Shown here piece by piece: positions 1 to 5,278 of a stretch of DNA of 5,278 nt. The DNA is from Burkholderiales bacterium (GTDB lineage: Bacteria; Pseudomonadota; Gammaproteobacteria; Burkholderiales; Burkholderiaceae), in NCBI GenBank assembly GCA_947372535.1, contig CANBUA010000298.1:1-5278 (forward strand), written 5' to 3'. Positions within the stretch are counted from its first letter, which is position 1; each line of letters starts with the position of its first letter. Position numbers and translations under genes: made by a program. The notes below the pieces were generated by a model. It did no database searches. It was not told the DNA's origin and was given only the letters and a program-made list of their open reading frames with translations.

Positions 1-611
1 GAGGGGTTGTCGGATTTGCGCGAGATCTTGTCGATTTCATCGATGTAGACGATGCCGCGCTGGGCCTTGTCCACGTCGTAATTGCAGTTCTGCAGCAGCT
101 TCTGAATGATGTTCTCGACGTCCTCACCCACGTAACCAGCTTCGGTCAAGGTGGTGGCATCGGCGATCACGAAGGGCACATTCAGCAGGCGCGCCAGCGT
201 CTGAGCCAGCAAGGTCTTGCCCGAGCCGGTGGGCCCTATCAGCAGAATATTGCTCTTGGCCAGTTCCACATCAGGCTTCTTGCCATCGGTGGACTGCATG
301 TGCTTGAGGCGCTTGTAGTGGTTGTACACCGCCACCGAGAGCGTGCGCTTGGCACTGTCCTGCCCGATGACGTAGTTGTCCAGGCTGGTCTTGATCTCGT
401 GAGGCGTGGGCAGGTCGCTGCGGGCAGGCTTGCCAACGGTTTCGGCTTCCGCGGCGACTTCGTCGCGGATGATGTCATTGCACAGCTCGATGCACTCGTC
501 GCAAATGAAGACCGAAGGGCCCGCGATGAGCTTTTTAACCTCGTGCTGACTCTTTCCGCAAAAAGAGCAGTACAAGATTTTTTCGCTGGAAGAGCCTTTT
601 TTCTCGGACAT
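1..611 (-). CDS. clpX: ATP-dependent Clp protease ATP-binding subunit ClpX, N-terminal part (gene runs off left edge)
   Basis: ClpX is the AAA+ unfoldase that recognises tagged or misfolded cytoplasmic proteins, unfolds them with ATP and threads them into ClpP. Seen here are 203 complete codons, about half of the roughly 420-residue family length. The N-terminal zinc-binding domain has four cysteines, C15, C18, C37 and C40 (YCSFCG and ICDEC). The AAA+ module follows, with Walker A GPTGSGKT at 126-133, the pore-loop GYVGED at 159-164 and Walker B IVYIDEID at 187-194. The frame is still open at the edge (ISRKSDNP), as expected for an intact gene cut by the window. The start at 611 gives the usual short N-terminal tail before the zinc domain. 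No good Shine-Dalgarno sequence precedes it; the closest is an AGG about 9 bases upstream. The gene lies 124 bases after clpP on the same strand, which suits co-transcription or a partly independent clpX promoter. Identification is essentially certain. Confidence 0.98.
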   Translation of the reverse strand, partial: MSEKKGSSSEKILYCSFCGKSQHEVKKLIAGPSVFICDECIELCNDIIRDEVAAEAETVGKPARSDLPTPHEIKTSLDNYVIGQDSAKRTLSVAVYNHYKRLKHMQSTDGKKPDVELAKSNILLIGPTGSGKTLLAQTLARLLNVPFVIADATTLTEAGYVGEDVENIIQKLLQNCNYDVDKAQRGIVYIDEIDKISRKSDNP

Positions 612-664
612 GGTGGTCGGCCTGTGTCAGTTTGAGGGCAAACGCCGCAATGATGATAAGTCAA

Positions 665-686
665 ACAGGGCCAGGGGGCGCCCTGT
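665..686 (-). other. Inverted repeat / hairpin in the clpP-clpX gap
   Basis: A perfect 7-bp stem (ACAGGGC at 665-671 with GCCCTGT at 680-686) surrounds an 8-base loop. On the transcribed minus strand it is followed by only a short T run (TTTGACTTATC), so it is a weak terminator at best. It sits about 50 bases after the clpP stop. It could reduce read-through from clpP into clpX, or stabilise the clpP mRNA 3' end. The structure is read directly from the sequence; any function is inferred. Confidence 0.4.
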
Positions 687-691
687 GAAGA

Positions 692-733
692 GCGGGGGCA
701 TCGTGTGGCTTTTCCAAACCCCGCCCCCTTTTT
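692..733. other. GC-rich inverted repeat just after clpP
   Basis: GGGGGC at 694-699 can pair with GCCCCC at 723-728, or in a shifted register GCGGGG at 692-697 with CCCCGC at 719-724. The loop is long (about 21-23 bases) but holds a small inner stem (TGG/CCA around CTTTT). The T5 run at 729-733 follows the stem only on the plus strand, where no gene needs it. On the minus strand the run of five A precedes the stem instead. It begins 2 bases beyond the clpP stop codon. It is either a 3'-protecting hairpin for clpP mRNA or simply a GC-rich gap. Confidence 0.3.
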
Positions 734-735
734 GA

Positions 736-1347
736 TCAGCCGCCGCGCTTTTCGATCACTTTGTCGATGAGCCCGTAAGTTTCGGATTCGGTCGCCGACA
801 TGTAGTAATCGCGTTCAGTGTCCGCCTGGATTTTCTCCAGCGACTGGCCGGTGCGCTCGGCCAGGATGCGGTTGAGCTGCTCGCGGGTCTTGAGAATCTC
901 GCGGGCATGGATTTCGATGTCCGTGGCCTGGCCTTGCGTGCCGCCCAAGGGTTGGTGAATCATGATCTTGGAATTGGGCAAGGCAAAACGCTTGCCCTTG
1001 GCACCGGCGGCCAGCAGGAAAGCGCCCATCGAGGCGGCCATGCCCATGCACAAGGTCGACACGTCAGGCTTGATGAACTGCATGGTGTCGAAAATCGACA
1101 TGCCTGCACTCACACTGCCGCCCGGCGAGTTGATGTAGAAGGAAATGTCCTTGTCGGGGTTTTCACTCTCCAGAAAGAGCAACTGAGCCACGACCAGGTT
1201 GGCCGACTGGTCATTGACCGGCCCGACCAGGAAGATCACGCGTTCACGCAGAAGGCGGCTGTAGATGTCATAGGCGCGCTCGCCGCGACCCGACTGTTCG
1301 ATGACCATGGGCACCAGGCCCAAGTTTTGTGTTTCCAGAGCGCTCAT
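736..1347 (-). CDS. clpP: ATP-dependent Clp protease proteolytic subunit ClpP
   Basis: This serine peptidase forms the double seven-membered ring that degrades proteins delivered by ClpX or ClpA in the cytoplasm. The 203-residue length is normal for the family. The catalytic triad is complete: Ser106 in GMAASMGAF, His131 in IMIHQPLGG and Asp180 in ERDYY. Each lies five residues before its E. coli counterpart (111, 136, 185). The oxyanion-type motif [10 protein letters not shown] is at 73-82. The N-terminal stretch before LVPMVIEQ is short and probably includes a propeptide removed by self-cleavage, as in E. coli. The start at 1347 is supported by an AAGGAA ribosome-binding site. The gene lies between tig and clpX on the same strand, but a strong terminator separates it from tig, so it probably has its own promoter. 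No frameshift or missing residue is seen. Confidence 0.98.
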   Translation of the reverse strand: MSALETQNLGLVPMVIEQSGRGERAYDIYSRLLRERVIFLVGPVNDQSANLVVAQLLFLESENPDKDISFYINSPGGSVSAGMSIFDTMQFIKPDVSTLCMGMAASMGAFLLAAGAKGKRFALPNSKIMIHQPLGGTQGQATDIEIHAREILKTREQLNRILAERTGQSLEKIQADTERDYYMSATESETYGLIDKVIEKRGG

Positions 1348-1351
1348 GTGA

Positions 1352-1357
1352 TTCCTT
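1352..1357 (-). promoter_or_regulatory. Ribosome-binding site of clpP
   Basis: AAGGAA reads on the minus strand 4 bases before the clpP ATG, or about 5-6 counting from the AAGG core. It is the best Shine-Dalgarno match of the three protein-gene starts in this window and fixes the clpP start at 1347. Confidence 0.75.
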
Positions 1358-1375
1358 GAAGACGATTGAGCAGAG

Positions 1376-1400
1376 CTGAGGGCTGCTGCCCTTATTTCAA
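1376..1400 (-). promoter_or_regulatory. Possible heat-shock (sigma32-type) promoter of clpP
   Basis: On the minus strand TTGAAA (1400-1395) is followed, after 12 bases, by CCCTCAG (1382-1376). This resembles the sigma32 pattern CTTGAAA - 11 to 16 bases - CCCCATNT, but the second half matches only in part. It would start transcription about 20 bases before the clpP ATG. clpP belongs to the sigma32 regulon in E. coli, which makes the idea reasonable. The spacer contains a small inverted repeat (AGGGC 1379-1383 with GCCCT 1388-1392), which could equally account for the pattern. Confidence 0.25.
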
Positions 1401-1412
1401 TGGCGTGAATTC

Positions 1413-1443
1413 ATTATCGCGCCGCCAATGGCGGGCTCATCAA
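1413..1443 (-). promoter_or_regulatory. Candidate sigma70 promoter of clpP
   Basis: On the minus strand, TTGATG (1443-1438; four of six matches to TTGACA) and GATAAT (1418-1413; five of six to TATAAT) are separated by 19 bases, slightly long. Transcription would start near 1406, giving a leader of about 58 bases before clpP. The spacer holds a perfect 5-bp inverted repeat (CCGCC-AAT-GGCGG, 1422-1434), which might be a regulator site or chance. A separate clpP promoter is expected because a strong terminator lies upstream. Confidence 0.35.
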
Positions 1444-1446
1444 ATG

Positions 1447-1468
1447 AAAAACACACCCTGGTGGGTGT
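1447..1468 (-). terminator. Terminator-like hairpin with T5 tail, possible back-up terminator of tig
   Basis: On the minus strand, ACACCC (1468-1463) pairs with GGGTGT (1458-1453) around a four-base ACCA loop, then G and TTTTT (1451-1447). The stem is only 6 bp, but the T run is properly placed. It lies after the main tig terminator and just before the candidate clpP sigma70 promoter, so it may catch tig transcripts that read through. Confidence 0.45.
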
Positions 1469-1514
1469 CGTCTTTATGCTGCGTGACACCTGCGCAACGC
1501 CAATTTTTGCCCCC

Positions 1515-1547
1515 AAAACAAAAAGCACCTGCCTGGCAGGTGCTTTT
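1515..1547 (-). terminator. Rho-independent terminator of tig
   Basis: AAAAGCACCTG (1521-1531) is the exact reverse complement of CAGGTGCTTTT (1537-1547), giving an 11-bp stem with a 5-base loop. On the minus strand the stem runs straight into TTTTTGTTTT (1524-1515), a strong U tail. It lies 57 bases after the tig stop codon. The A-rich flank also gives a short TTTT on the plus strand, but no plus-strand gene needs it. This is the clearest terminator in the window and separates tig from clpP. Confidence 0.88.
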
Positions 1548-1568
1548 CAACGGAGCGGCCAACCTGAC

Positions 1569-1598
1569 ATCCTGGCGAAAATCACTTCCCGCCAGGAT
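1569..1598 (-). other. 9-bp hairpin immediately after the tig stop codon
   Basis: ATCCTGGCG (1569-1577) pairs perfectly with CGCCAGGAT (1590-1598) around a 12-base loop. It begins 6 bases beyond the tig stop and has no U tail, so it is not itself an intrinsic terminator. It would be transcribed ahead of the true terminator hairpin. It may protect the mRNA 3' end or assist termination; that role is inferred. Confidence 0.5.
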
Positions 1599-1604
1599 CA
1601 GCCA

Positions 1605-2933
1605 TCAGGCTTGAGCCTGTTGCTGCTGTTCCATCAGTTCTTCGAAGCTCAGGGACTTGTCGGTCACCTTGGCCTTGCCGAGGATGAAGTCGGTCACATT
1701 GGCTTCGATCACGACGGCCTCGACTTCAGCCATGCGCTGGCGATCGGTCATGTACCAGGCGATGACTTGCTGAGGCTGCTCGTAGCTCTGGGCCAGCTCT
1801 TCGATGTGAGCCTGGAGTTGCTCGGGTTTGGCCTGCAGGTTGTTGCCCTTGACCAGCTCAGCCACGATCAGGCCCAGACGCACGCGGCGCTCGGCTTGAG
1901 GCGCGAACATTTCGCCGGGGATCGGTGCCTTGTCGGCATCCTTGAGGCCGCGGGCCTTCAAGTCGGCGCGAGCACCTTCGATCAGGCGGTCGGTCTCGGC
2001 CTGCACCAGCGAAGAAGGCACGTCGAACTCGGCGACCTTCAGGATGGCGTCCAGGGCGGCAGCCTTGTTGCGGGCAGCCACGCGGAACTTGACCTCACGG
2101 GCCAGGTTCTTCTGGATGTCGGCACGCAGGGCTTCAACGGAACCGTCGGCCATGCCCAAGCCCTTGATGAAGGCTTCGTCTACTTCAGGCAGGTTCTGGG
2201 ACTCGATCTTGTTGACCGTCACCAGGAAGTCGGCTTCCTTGCCGGCCACATCCTTGCCGTGGTAGTCGGCGGGGAATGCCAGCGGGAAGGTCTTGGACTC
2301 GCCCGACTTCATGCCACGAACAGCCTTCTCGAACGCTTCGAGCATCTGGCCTTCGCCCACGAGGAACTGGAAGCCTTCAGCTTTGCCGCCCTCAAAAGGC
2401 ACGCCGTCGATCTTGCCTTCGAAATCGATGGTCACGCGATCGCCGTCGGCTGCGGCTTCAGCGGCTGGGCGCTGGGCAAAGGTGCGACGCTGTTTGCGCA
2501 GGATCTCGACCGTGCGGTCGATGGCCGCGTCGTTCACGTCAGCCGTGACGCGCTCGATGTCCACGCTGGCCAGATCGCCCAGCTTGACTTCGGGGTAGAC
2601 CTCGAAGGTGGCGTCGAACTGGATCTGACCTTCCACCGCGCCGCCCTCTTTTTCAGAGATGCGGGGCTGGCCGGCCACTCGCAGTTCGGCTTCGGCCGCT
2701 GCCTGGGCGAATGCCTGGCCGACCTGGTCGTTGATGACTTCGTACTGCACCGAATAGCCATAGCGCTGAGCCACGACATTCATCGGCACCTTGCCAGGAC
2801 GGAAGCCGTCGGCCTTGACCGTGCGCGCCAGCTTCTTGAGGCGGGCATCAACTTCATTCTTGAGGATGTCAGCACCGATCGCCAGCGTGATGCGGCGTTC
2901 GAGCTTGTCCAGGGTCTCCACGGTGACAGCCAT
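1605..2933 (-). CDS. tig: Trigger factor, ribosome-associated chaperone and peptidyl-prolyl isomerase
   Basis: Trigger factor docks at ribosomal protein L23 beside the exit tunnel and shields nascent chains; its FKBP-type domain catalyses proline isomerisation. The 442 residues match the family (E. coli 432). The N-terminal ribosome-binding domain carries the signature GFRPGKVP at 43-50, aligned with E. coli GFRKGKVP at the same positions. The FKBP-like domain spans about 163-244 (DRVTIDFEGKIDG, FEGGKAEGF, then a stretch ending VTVNKIE). The helical C-terminal chaperone domain follows to about 430, and the protein ends in a glutamine-rich tail (EQQQQAQA). The start at 2933 gives MAVTVETLDKLERR, lining up with the E. 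coli N-terminus. Only a weak ribosome-binding site (GTGAG) precedes it. The gene starts 42 bases after tRNA-Leu with no terminator between, so co-transcription with the tRNA is likely, and it ends at a strong terminator. Confidence 0.98.
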   Translation of the reverse strand: MAVTVETLDKLERRITLAIGADILKNEVDARLKKLARTVKADGFRPGKVPMNVVAQRYGYSVQYEVINDQVGQAFAQAAAEAELRVAGQPRISEKEGGAVEGQIQFDATFEVYPEVKLGDLASVDIERVTADVNDAAIDRTVEILRKQRRTFAQRPAAEAAADGDRVTIDFEGKIDGVPFEGGKAEGFQFLVGEGQMLEAFEKAVRGMKSGESKTFPLAFPADYHGKDVAGKEADFLVTVNKIESQNLPEVDEAFIKGLGMADGSVEALRADIQKNLAREVKFRVAARNKAAALDAILKVAEFDVPSSLVQAETDRLIEGARADLKARGLKDADKAPIPGEMFAPQAERRVRLGLIVAELVKGNNLQAKPEQLQAHIEELAQSYEQPQQVIAWYMTDRQRMAEVEAVVIEANVTDFILGKAKVTDKSLSFEELMEQQQQAQA

Positions 2934-2975
2934 GATGTGAACTCACTATTAGAAATGTTGGCAATGATGATTGTC

Positions 2976-3062
2976 TGGTGCGCGGGGGGGGACTCGAACC
3001 CCCACACCATTGCTGGCGTCAGGACCTAAACCTGGTGCGTCTACCAATTTCGCCACCCGCGC
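2976..3062 (-). tRNA. tRNA-Leu (anticodon UAG, reads CUN codons)
   Basis: This is an 87-base class II tRNA that includes its encoded CCA (2978-2976). The acceptor stem GCGCGGG (3062-3056) pairs perfectly with CCCGCGC (2986-2980), with discriminator A. The D arm has GCG/CGC around AAATTGGTAGA. The anticodon loop TTTAGGT places TAG at 3028-3026. The long variable arm, typical of leucine tRNAs, is CGCCA-GCAA-TGGTG. The T arm is GGGGG-TTCGAGT-CCCCC. The anticodon stem CCAGG/CCTGA has four pairs plus a C-A mismatch at the outermost position (27-43). It closely resembles E. coli tRNA-Leu(UAG) in the D arm and anticodon loop. The tRNA lies directly upstream of tig. Confidence 0.96.
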
Positions 3063-3067
3063 AAGAA

Positions 3068-3134
3068 CAATCCGGAAAGCCCTTGCGGGCAGGCCCAATC
3101 CGCACTGGCTGAAACAGCCACCCCGGATTGCGCC
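3068..3134 (-). other. Structured leader upstream of tRNA-Leu with competing hairpins
   Basis: CAATCCG (3096-3102) can pair with CGGATTG (3124-3130), with TGGCTG (3106-3111) and CAGCCA (3115-3120) inside it around an AAA loop. Three further outer pairs (GGC 3092-3094 with GCC 3132-3134) extend it. A second copy, CAATCCGG at 3068-3075, can pair with the same partner, CCGGATTG at 3123-3130, over 8 bp, so the two folds exclude each other. Between them lies a GCCC-GCAA-GGGC hairpin (3090-3079 on the minus strand) with a GNRA-type loop. No long U run follows. It may guide 5' processing of the tRNA precursor or tune read-through; this is inferred. Confidence 0.45.
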
Positions 3135-3156
3135 GATGATTCGGTCGTAACCCGCG

Positions 3157-3184
3157 ATTCTAGCGCGGCAATGCACCTTTTCAA
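3157..3184 (-). promoter_or_regulatory. Sigma70-type promoter for tRNA-Leu (and probably tig)
   Basis: On the minus strand TTGAAA (3184-3179; five of six to TTGACA) and TAGAAT (3162-3157; five of six to TATAAT) lie 16 bases apart. Transcription would start near 3150, about 88 bases before the mature tRNA. This is the best promoter match in the window and stands in the only gap before tRNA-Leu and tig. The -35 box is preceded by C (CTTGAAA), which also resembles a sigma32 -35, but no CCCCAT-like -10 follows. Confidence 0.7.
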
Positions 3185-3218
3185 GACGAGGCCCGACCGG
3201 TGATGGCCGAGCCTGTCC

Positions 3219-5278
3219 TCAAACGGGGCGTTTGACCCGGAACCAGGCTGCGTACATGGCCGGCAAGGCCAGCAAGGTCAGCAGCGTCGCGACGACCAAA
3301 CCGCCCATGATCGCCACGGCCATGGGCCCCCAGAACGCGCTGCGCGTCAGGGGAATCATGGCCAGCACGGCAGCGGCAGCCGTCAGCACGATGGGCCGGA
3401 AACGGCGCACCGCGGCACCGACGATGGCATCCCAGGCCGGCATGCCATGGGCGCGGTCGGTTTCAATCTGGTCGATCAGGATGACCGAATTTCTCATGAT
3501 CATGCCCATGAGGGCGATCACGCCTAGCAGCGCCACAAAACCGAAAGGCTTGTTGAAAAGCAGCAAGGCTGCCGCCACCCCCGCAATGCCCATGGGACCC
3601 GTCAGGAAGACCAGCAAGGCGCGAGAGAAGCTTTGCAGTTGCAGCATCAGCAAGGTGAAGGTCACGAACAGCATCACCGGCATGTTGGCGAAGATGGATC
3701 CCTGGCCCTTGCTGCTTTCCTCGGCTGTGCCCGCCAACTGGATTTCGAAGCCGGGCGGCAGGCTGGCCTGGAGCGCCTGCATCTTGGGCCACAGCGCGGT
3801 GCTGACCGTCGGGCCCTGCACGCCTTCGCTCACATCCCCCTGGACGGTGATCGAAAAACGCCGGCCTTCACGCCAGATGACACCGGGCTCCCAAGTCAGC
3901 GCCGGCTTGGCGATCTGAAGCACGGGGATCATCTTGCCGGACGCCGTCGGCACATAAGTGTTGTCCTGGCCACCCAGGGTGGCACGCTCGGCCGCGGGCG
4001 ACTGAAGCACGATGTCGATCAGACGGTCCTGCTCACGGTACTGGCCCACGGTGACGCCTGAATTGAGCACACGGCTGGCCTGCGCGATCGACTGGCTGGT
4101 CACGCCCAGAGCGCGGGCCTTGGCCTGGTCCACCTCCAGGCGGATGGCCTTGACGTACTCGTTCCAGTTGTCGTTGACGCCGTGCATGTCGGGATGGGCG
4201 CGCATGATGGCCTTGGCCTGCTCGGACACCTCACGCAGGCGGGTGATGTCGTCACCCACGATGCGGAACTGCACCGGGTAAGGCACGGGCGGCCCATTGG
4301 GCAGCAGCTTGACCCGCGTGCGCACCTCAGGAAACTCCGCCGCAACGATGCGGGGCAGTTCCTGGCGGATGCGCTCACGCGCCGCGCTGTCCTTGGGCAC
4401 CACGATGATCTGCGCCACGTTGCTCTGAGGGAAGATCTGATCAAGCGGCAGATAGAAGCGTGGCACGCCCGCGCCAACCCAGGTGCTGACCGTGCTGACA
4501 TCGGGGTGATGGAGCACGCGCGCCTCGAAACGATTGACCACGGCCTGGGTTGCCTCAAAGCTGCTGCCTTCGGGTAGCCACAGATCGACCATGACCTCCA
4601 GCCGGCTCGAATCGGGGAAGAACTGCTGCTGAACCTTGCCCATGCCCACCATGCCCAACGCGAGCGCCAGCAAGGTCAGCCCGATGGTGATCCAGCGGTG
4701 CAGCACGCACCAGTTCACCGTCGCCTTGAAACGGCGGTAGAAAGGCGTGTCGTAGAAATCGACATGCTGGCCAGAGCCTTGCACCATCTTCGGCTTGGTC
4801 TTGAGCAGCCATTGGCCCAGGTAGGGCACGAAGTAAACCGACACCACCCAGGAGATGATCAGCGAGGCCGCCGTCACCGCGAAGATGGCAAAGGTGTATT
4901 CGCCCACGGCCGATTGGGCCATGCCGATGGGCAGGAAGCCCGTCGCCGTGATCAGCGTGCCGGTCAGCATGGGCATGGCGGTGATTTCATAAGCCGCCGT
5001 GGCCGCGCGGACCTTGTCGTAGCCTTCTTCCAGCTTGTGCACCATCATTTCGACCGAGATGATGGCGTCATCGACCAGCAGGCCCAAGGCGATGATCAAG
5101 GCACCCAACGAGATCTTGTGCAGCCCCACGCCCCAGAAATACATGACCAGGAAGGTCACGGCCAGCACCAGCGGGATCGTGATGGCCACCACCATGCCGG
5201 GCCAGATGTCCAAGCGCAGTGGTCGCGTGTGCAAACCCAGGCTGATGAAGCTCACGCCCAGCACCACCACCACGGCTT
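3219..5278 (-). CDS. RND-family efflux transporter permease, C-terminal two thirds (5' end beyond right edge)
   Basis: Inner-membrane proton-driven pump subunit of the AcrB/HAE1-like superfamily, normally working with a periplasmic adaptor and an outer-membrane channel to export drugs, solvents or similar compounds. The frame is open to the right edge; by alignment with AcrB the first visible residues match about position 340, so roughly one third is missing. Counting from the GTG at 5273: the TM4 proton-relay motif GLLVDDAI is at 64-71 (the Asp pair is 68-69). A predicted TM7 (HRWITIGLTLLALALGMVGMG) leads to the second large periplasmic domain, beginning KVQQQFFPDSSR. TM8-TM12 follow, with MRNSVILIDQIE near 593-604 and RFRPI near 624-628. 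Arg594 sits where AcrB has Lys940. PDSSRLEVMVDLWLPEG recalls a subgroup common in Burkholderiales and Pseudomonas (TriC-like), but substrate and name cannot be fixed. It ends VKRPV at 3219, upstream of the tRNA promoter. No adaptor gene is in view. Confidence 0.93.
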   Translation of the reverse strand, partial: AVVVVLGVSFISLGLHTRPLRLDIWPGMVVAITIPLVLAVTFLVMYFWGVGLHKISLGALIIALGLLVDDAIISVEMMVHKLEEGYDKVRAATAAYEITAMPMLTGTLITATGFLPIGMAQSAVGEYTFAIFAVTAASLIISWVVSVYFVPYLGQWLLKTKPKMVQGSGQHVDFYDTPFYRRFKATVNWCVLHRWITIGLTLLALALGMVGMGKVQQQFFPDSSRLEVMVDLWLPEGSSFEATQAVVNRFEARVLHHPDVSTVSTWVGAGVPRFYLPLDQIFPQSNVAQIIVVPKDSAARERIRQELPRIVAAEFPEVRTRVKLLPNGPPVPYPVQFRIVGDDITRLREVSEQAKAIMRAHPDMHGVNDNWNEYVKAIRLEVDQAKARALGVTSQSIAQASRVLNSGVTVGQYREQDRLIDIVLQSPAAERATLGGQDNTYVPTASGKMIPVLQIAKPALTWEPGVIWREGRRFSITVQGDVSEGVQGPTVSTALWPKMQALQASLPPGFEIQLAGTAEESSKGQGSIFANMPVMLFVTFTLLMLQLQSFSRALLVFLTGPMGIAGVAAALLLFNKPFGFVALLGVIALMGMIMRNSVILIDQIETDRAHGMPAWDAIVGAAVRRFRPIVLTAAAAVLAMIPLTRSAFWGPMAVAIMGGLVVATLLTLLALPAMYAAWFRVKRPV

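Noticed and set aside
239..664. A 141-codon minus-strand frame and a plus-strand frame overlapping clpX
   Set aside because: They lie out of frame with or opposite ClpX, whose zinc-finger and Walker motifs fix the true frame; the translations are Ser/Arg/Pro/Thr-rich as expected of shadows.
2934..2946. GTGAGTTCACA before tig as a CRP-like site
   Set aside because: The half-sites are separated by 2 bases, not 6, and the site overlaps the ribosome-binding region; more likely chance.
2984..2991. A run of eight G (plus strand) as a possible sequencing artefact
   Set aside because: The run is explained exactly by the tRNA: three bases of the acceptor stem followed by five of the T stem, all of which pair correctly.
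1428..3029. A 533-codon open frame on the plus strand opposite tig
   Set aside because: It covers trigger factor, a clear gene, in antisense and runs through the terminator and the tRNA. Its composition (rich in Leu, His, Gly, Asp, Val) is typical of a frame opposite a high-GC gene.
3232..4577. Plus-strand open frames of 89-228 codons opposite the RND permease
   Set aside because: They have no recognisable domain or ribosome-binding site, and the opposite strand encodes a conserved membrane protein without interruption.
5040..5278. GTG at 5273 as the true start of the efflux gene
   Set aside because: The frame stays open to the edge, and the sequence begins near AcrB residue 340, inside the TM2 region. 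The real start lies beyond the window.

Overview
The window looks like ordinary chromosome from a GC-rich betaproteobacterium, most likely order Burkholderiales (Comamonadaceae-like). This rests on the trigger factor, ClpP and ClpX proteins, on the gene order tRNA-Leu / tig / clpP / clpX, and on the G/C-rich third codon positions. The placement is from recognition of the sequences, not from a search. All genes lie on the minus strand, so transcription runs from high to low coordinates.

Layout in the direction of transcription. (1) 5278-3219: the C-terminal two thirds of an RND-family efflux permease; its N-terminus lies beyond the right edge. (2) 3218-3063: a 156-base gap holding a good sigma70-type promoter (3157-3184) and a structured leader. 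(3) 3062-2976: tRNA-Leu with anticodon UAG and an encoded CCA. (4) 2933-1605: tig, trigger factor, starting only 42 bases after the tRNA. (5) 1604-1348: a 257-base gap with a hairpin just after the tig stop, a strong intrinsic terminator, a second terminator-like hairpin and candidate clpP promoters. (6) 1347-736: clpP, protease subunit. (7) 735-612: a 124-base gap with two GC-rich inverted repeats. (8) 611-1: the N-terminal half of clpX; the gene runs off the left edge.

The right-to-left order tig, clpP, clpX is the classic proteobacterial protein quality-control cluster. Trigger factor meets nascent chains at the ribosome exit tunnel. ClpX unfolds tagged or damaged proteins and feeds them into the ClpP chamber. 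The tRNA-Leu probably shares a promoter with tig. The RND permease looks like an unrelated neighbour, separated from the tRNA by its own stop and by the promoter.

I see no mobile element, CRISPR array, phage gene or clearly new system. The points worth a second look are regulatory: mutually exclusive pairings in the tRNA-Leu leader, an 11-base motif shared by the tig and clpX upstream regions, several hairpins between tig and clpP, and two details of conserved molecules (a C-A mismatch in the tRNA anticodon stem and an Arg where AcrB has Lys940).
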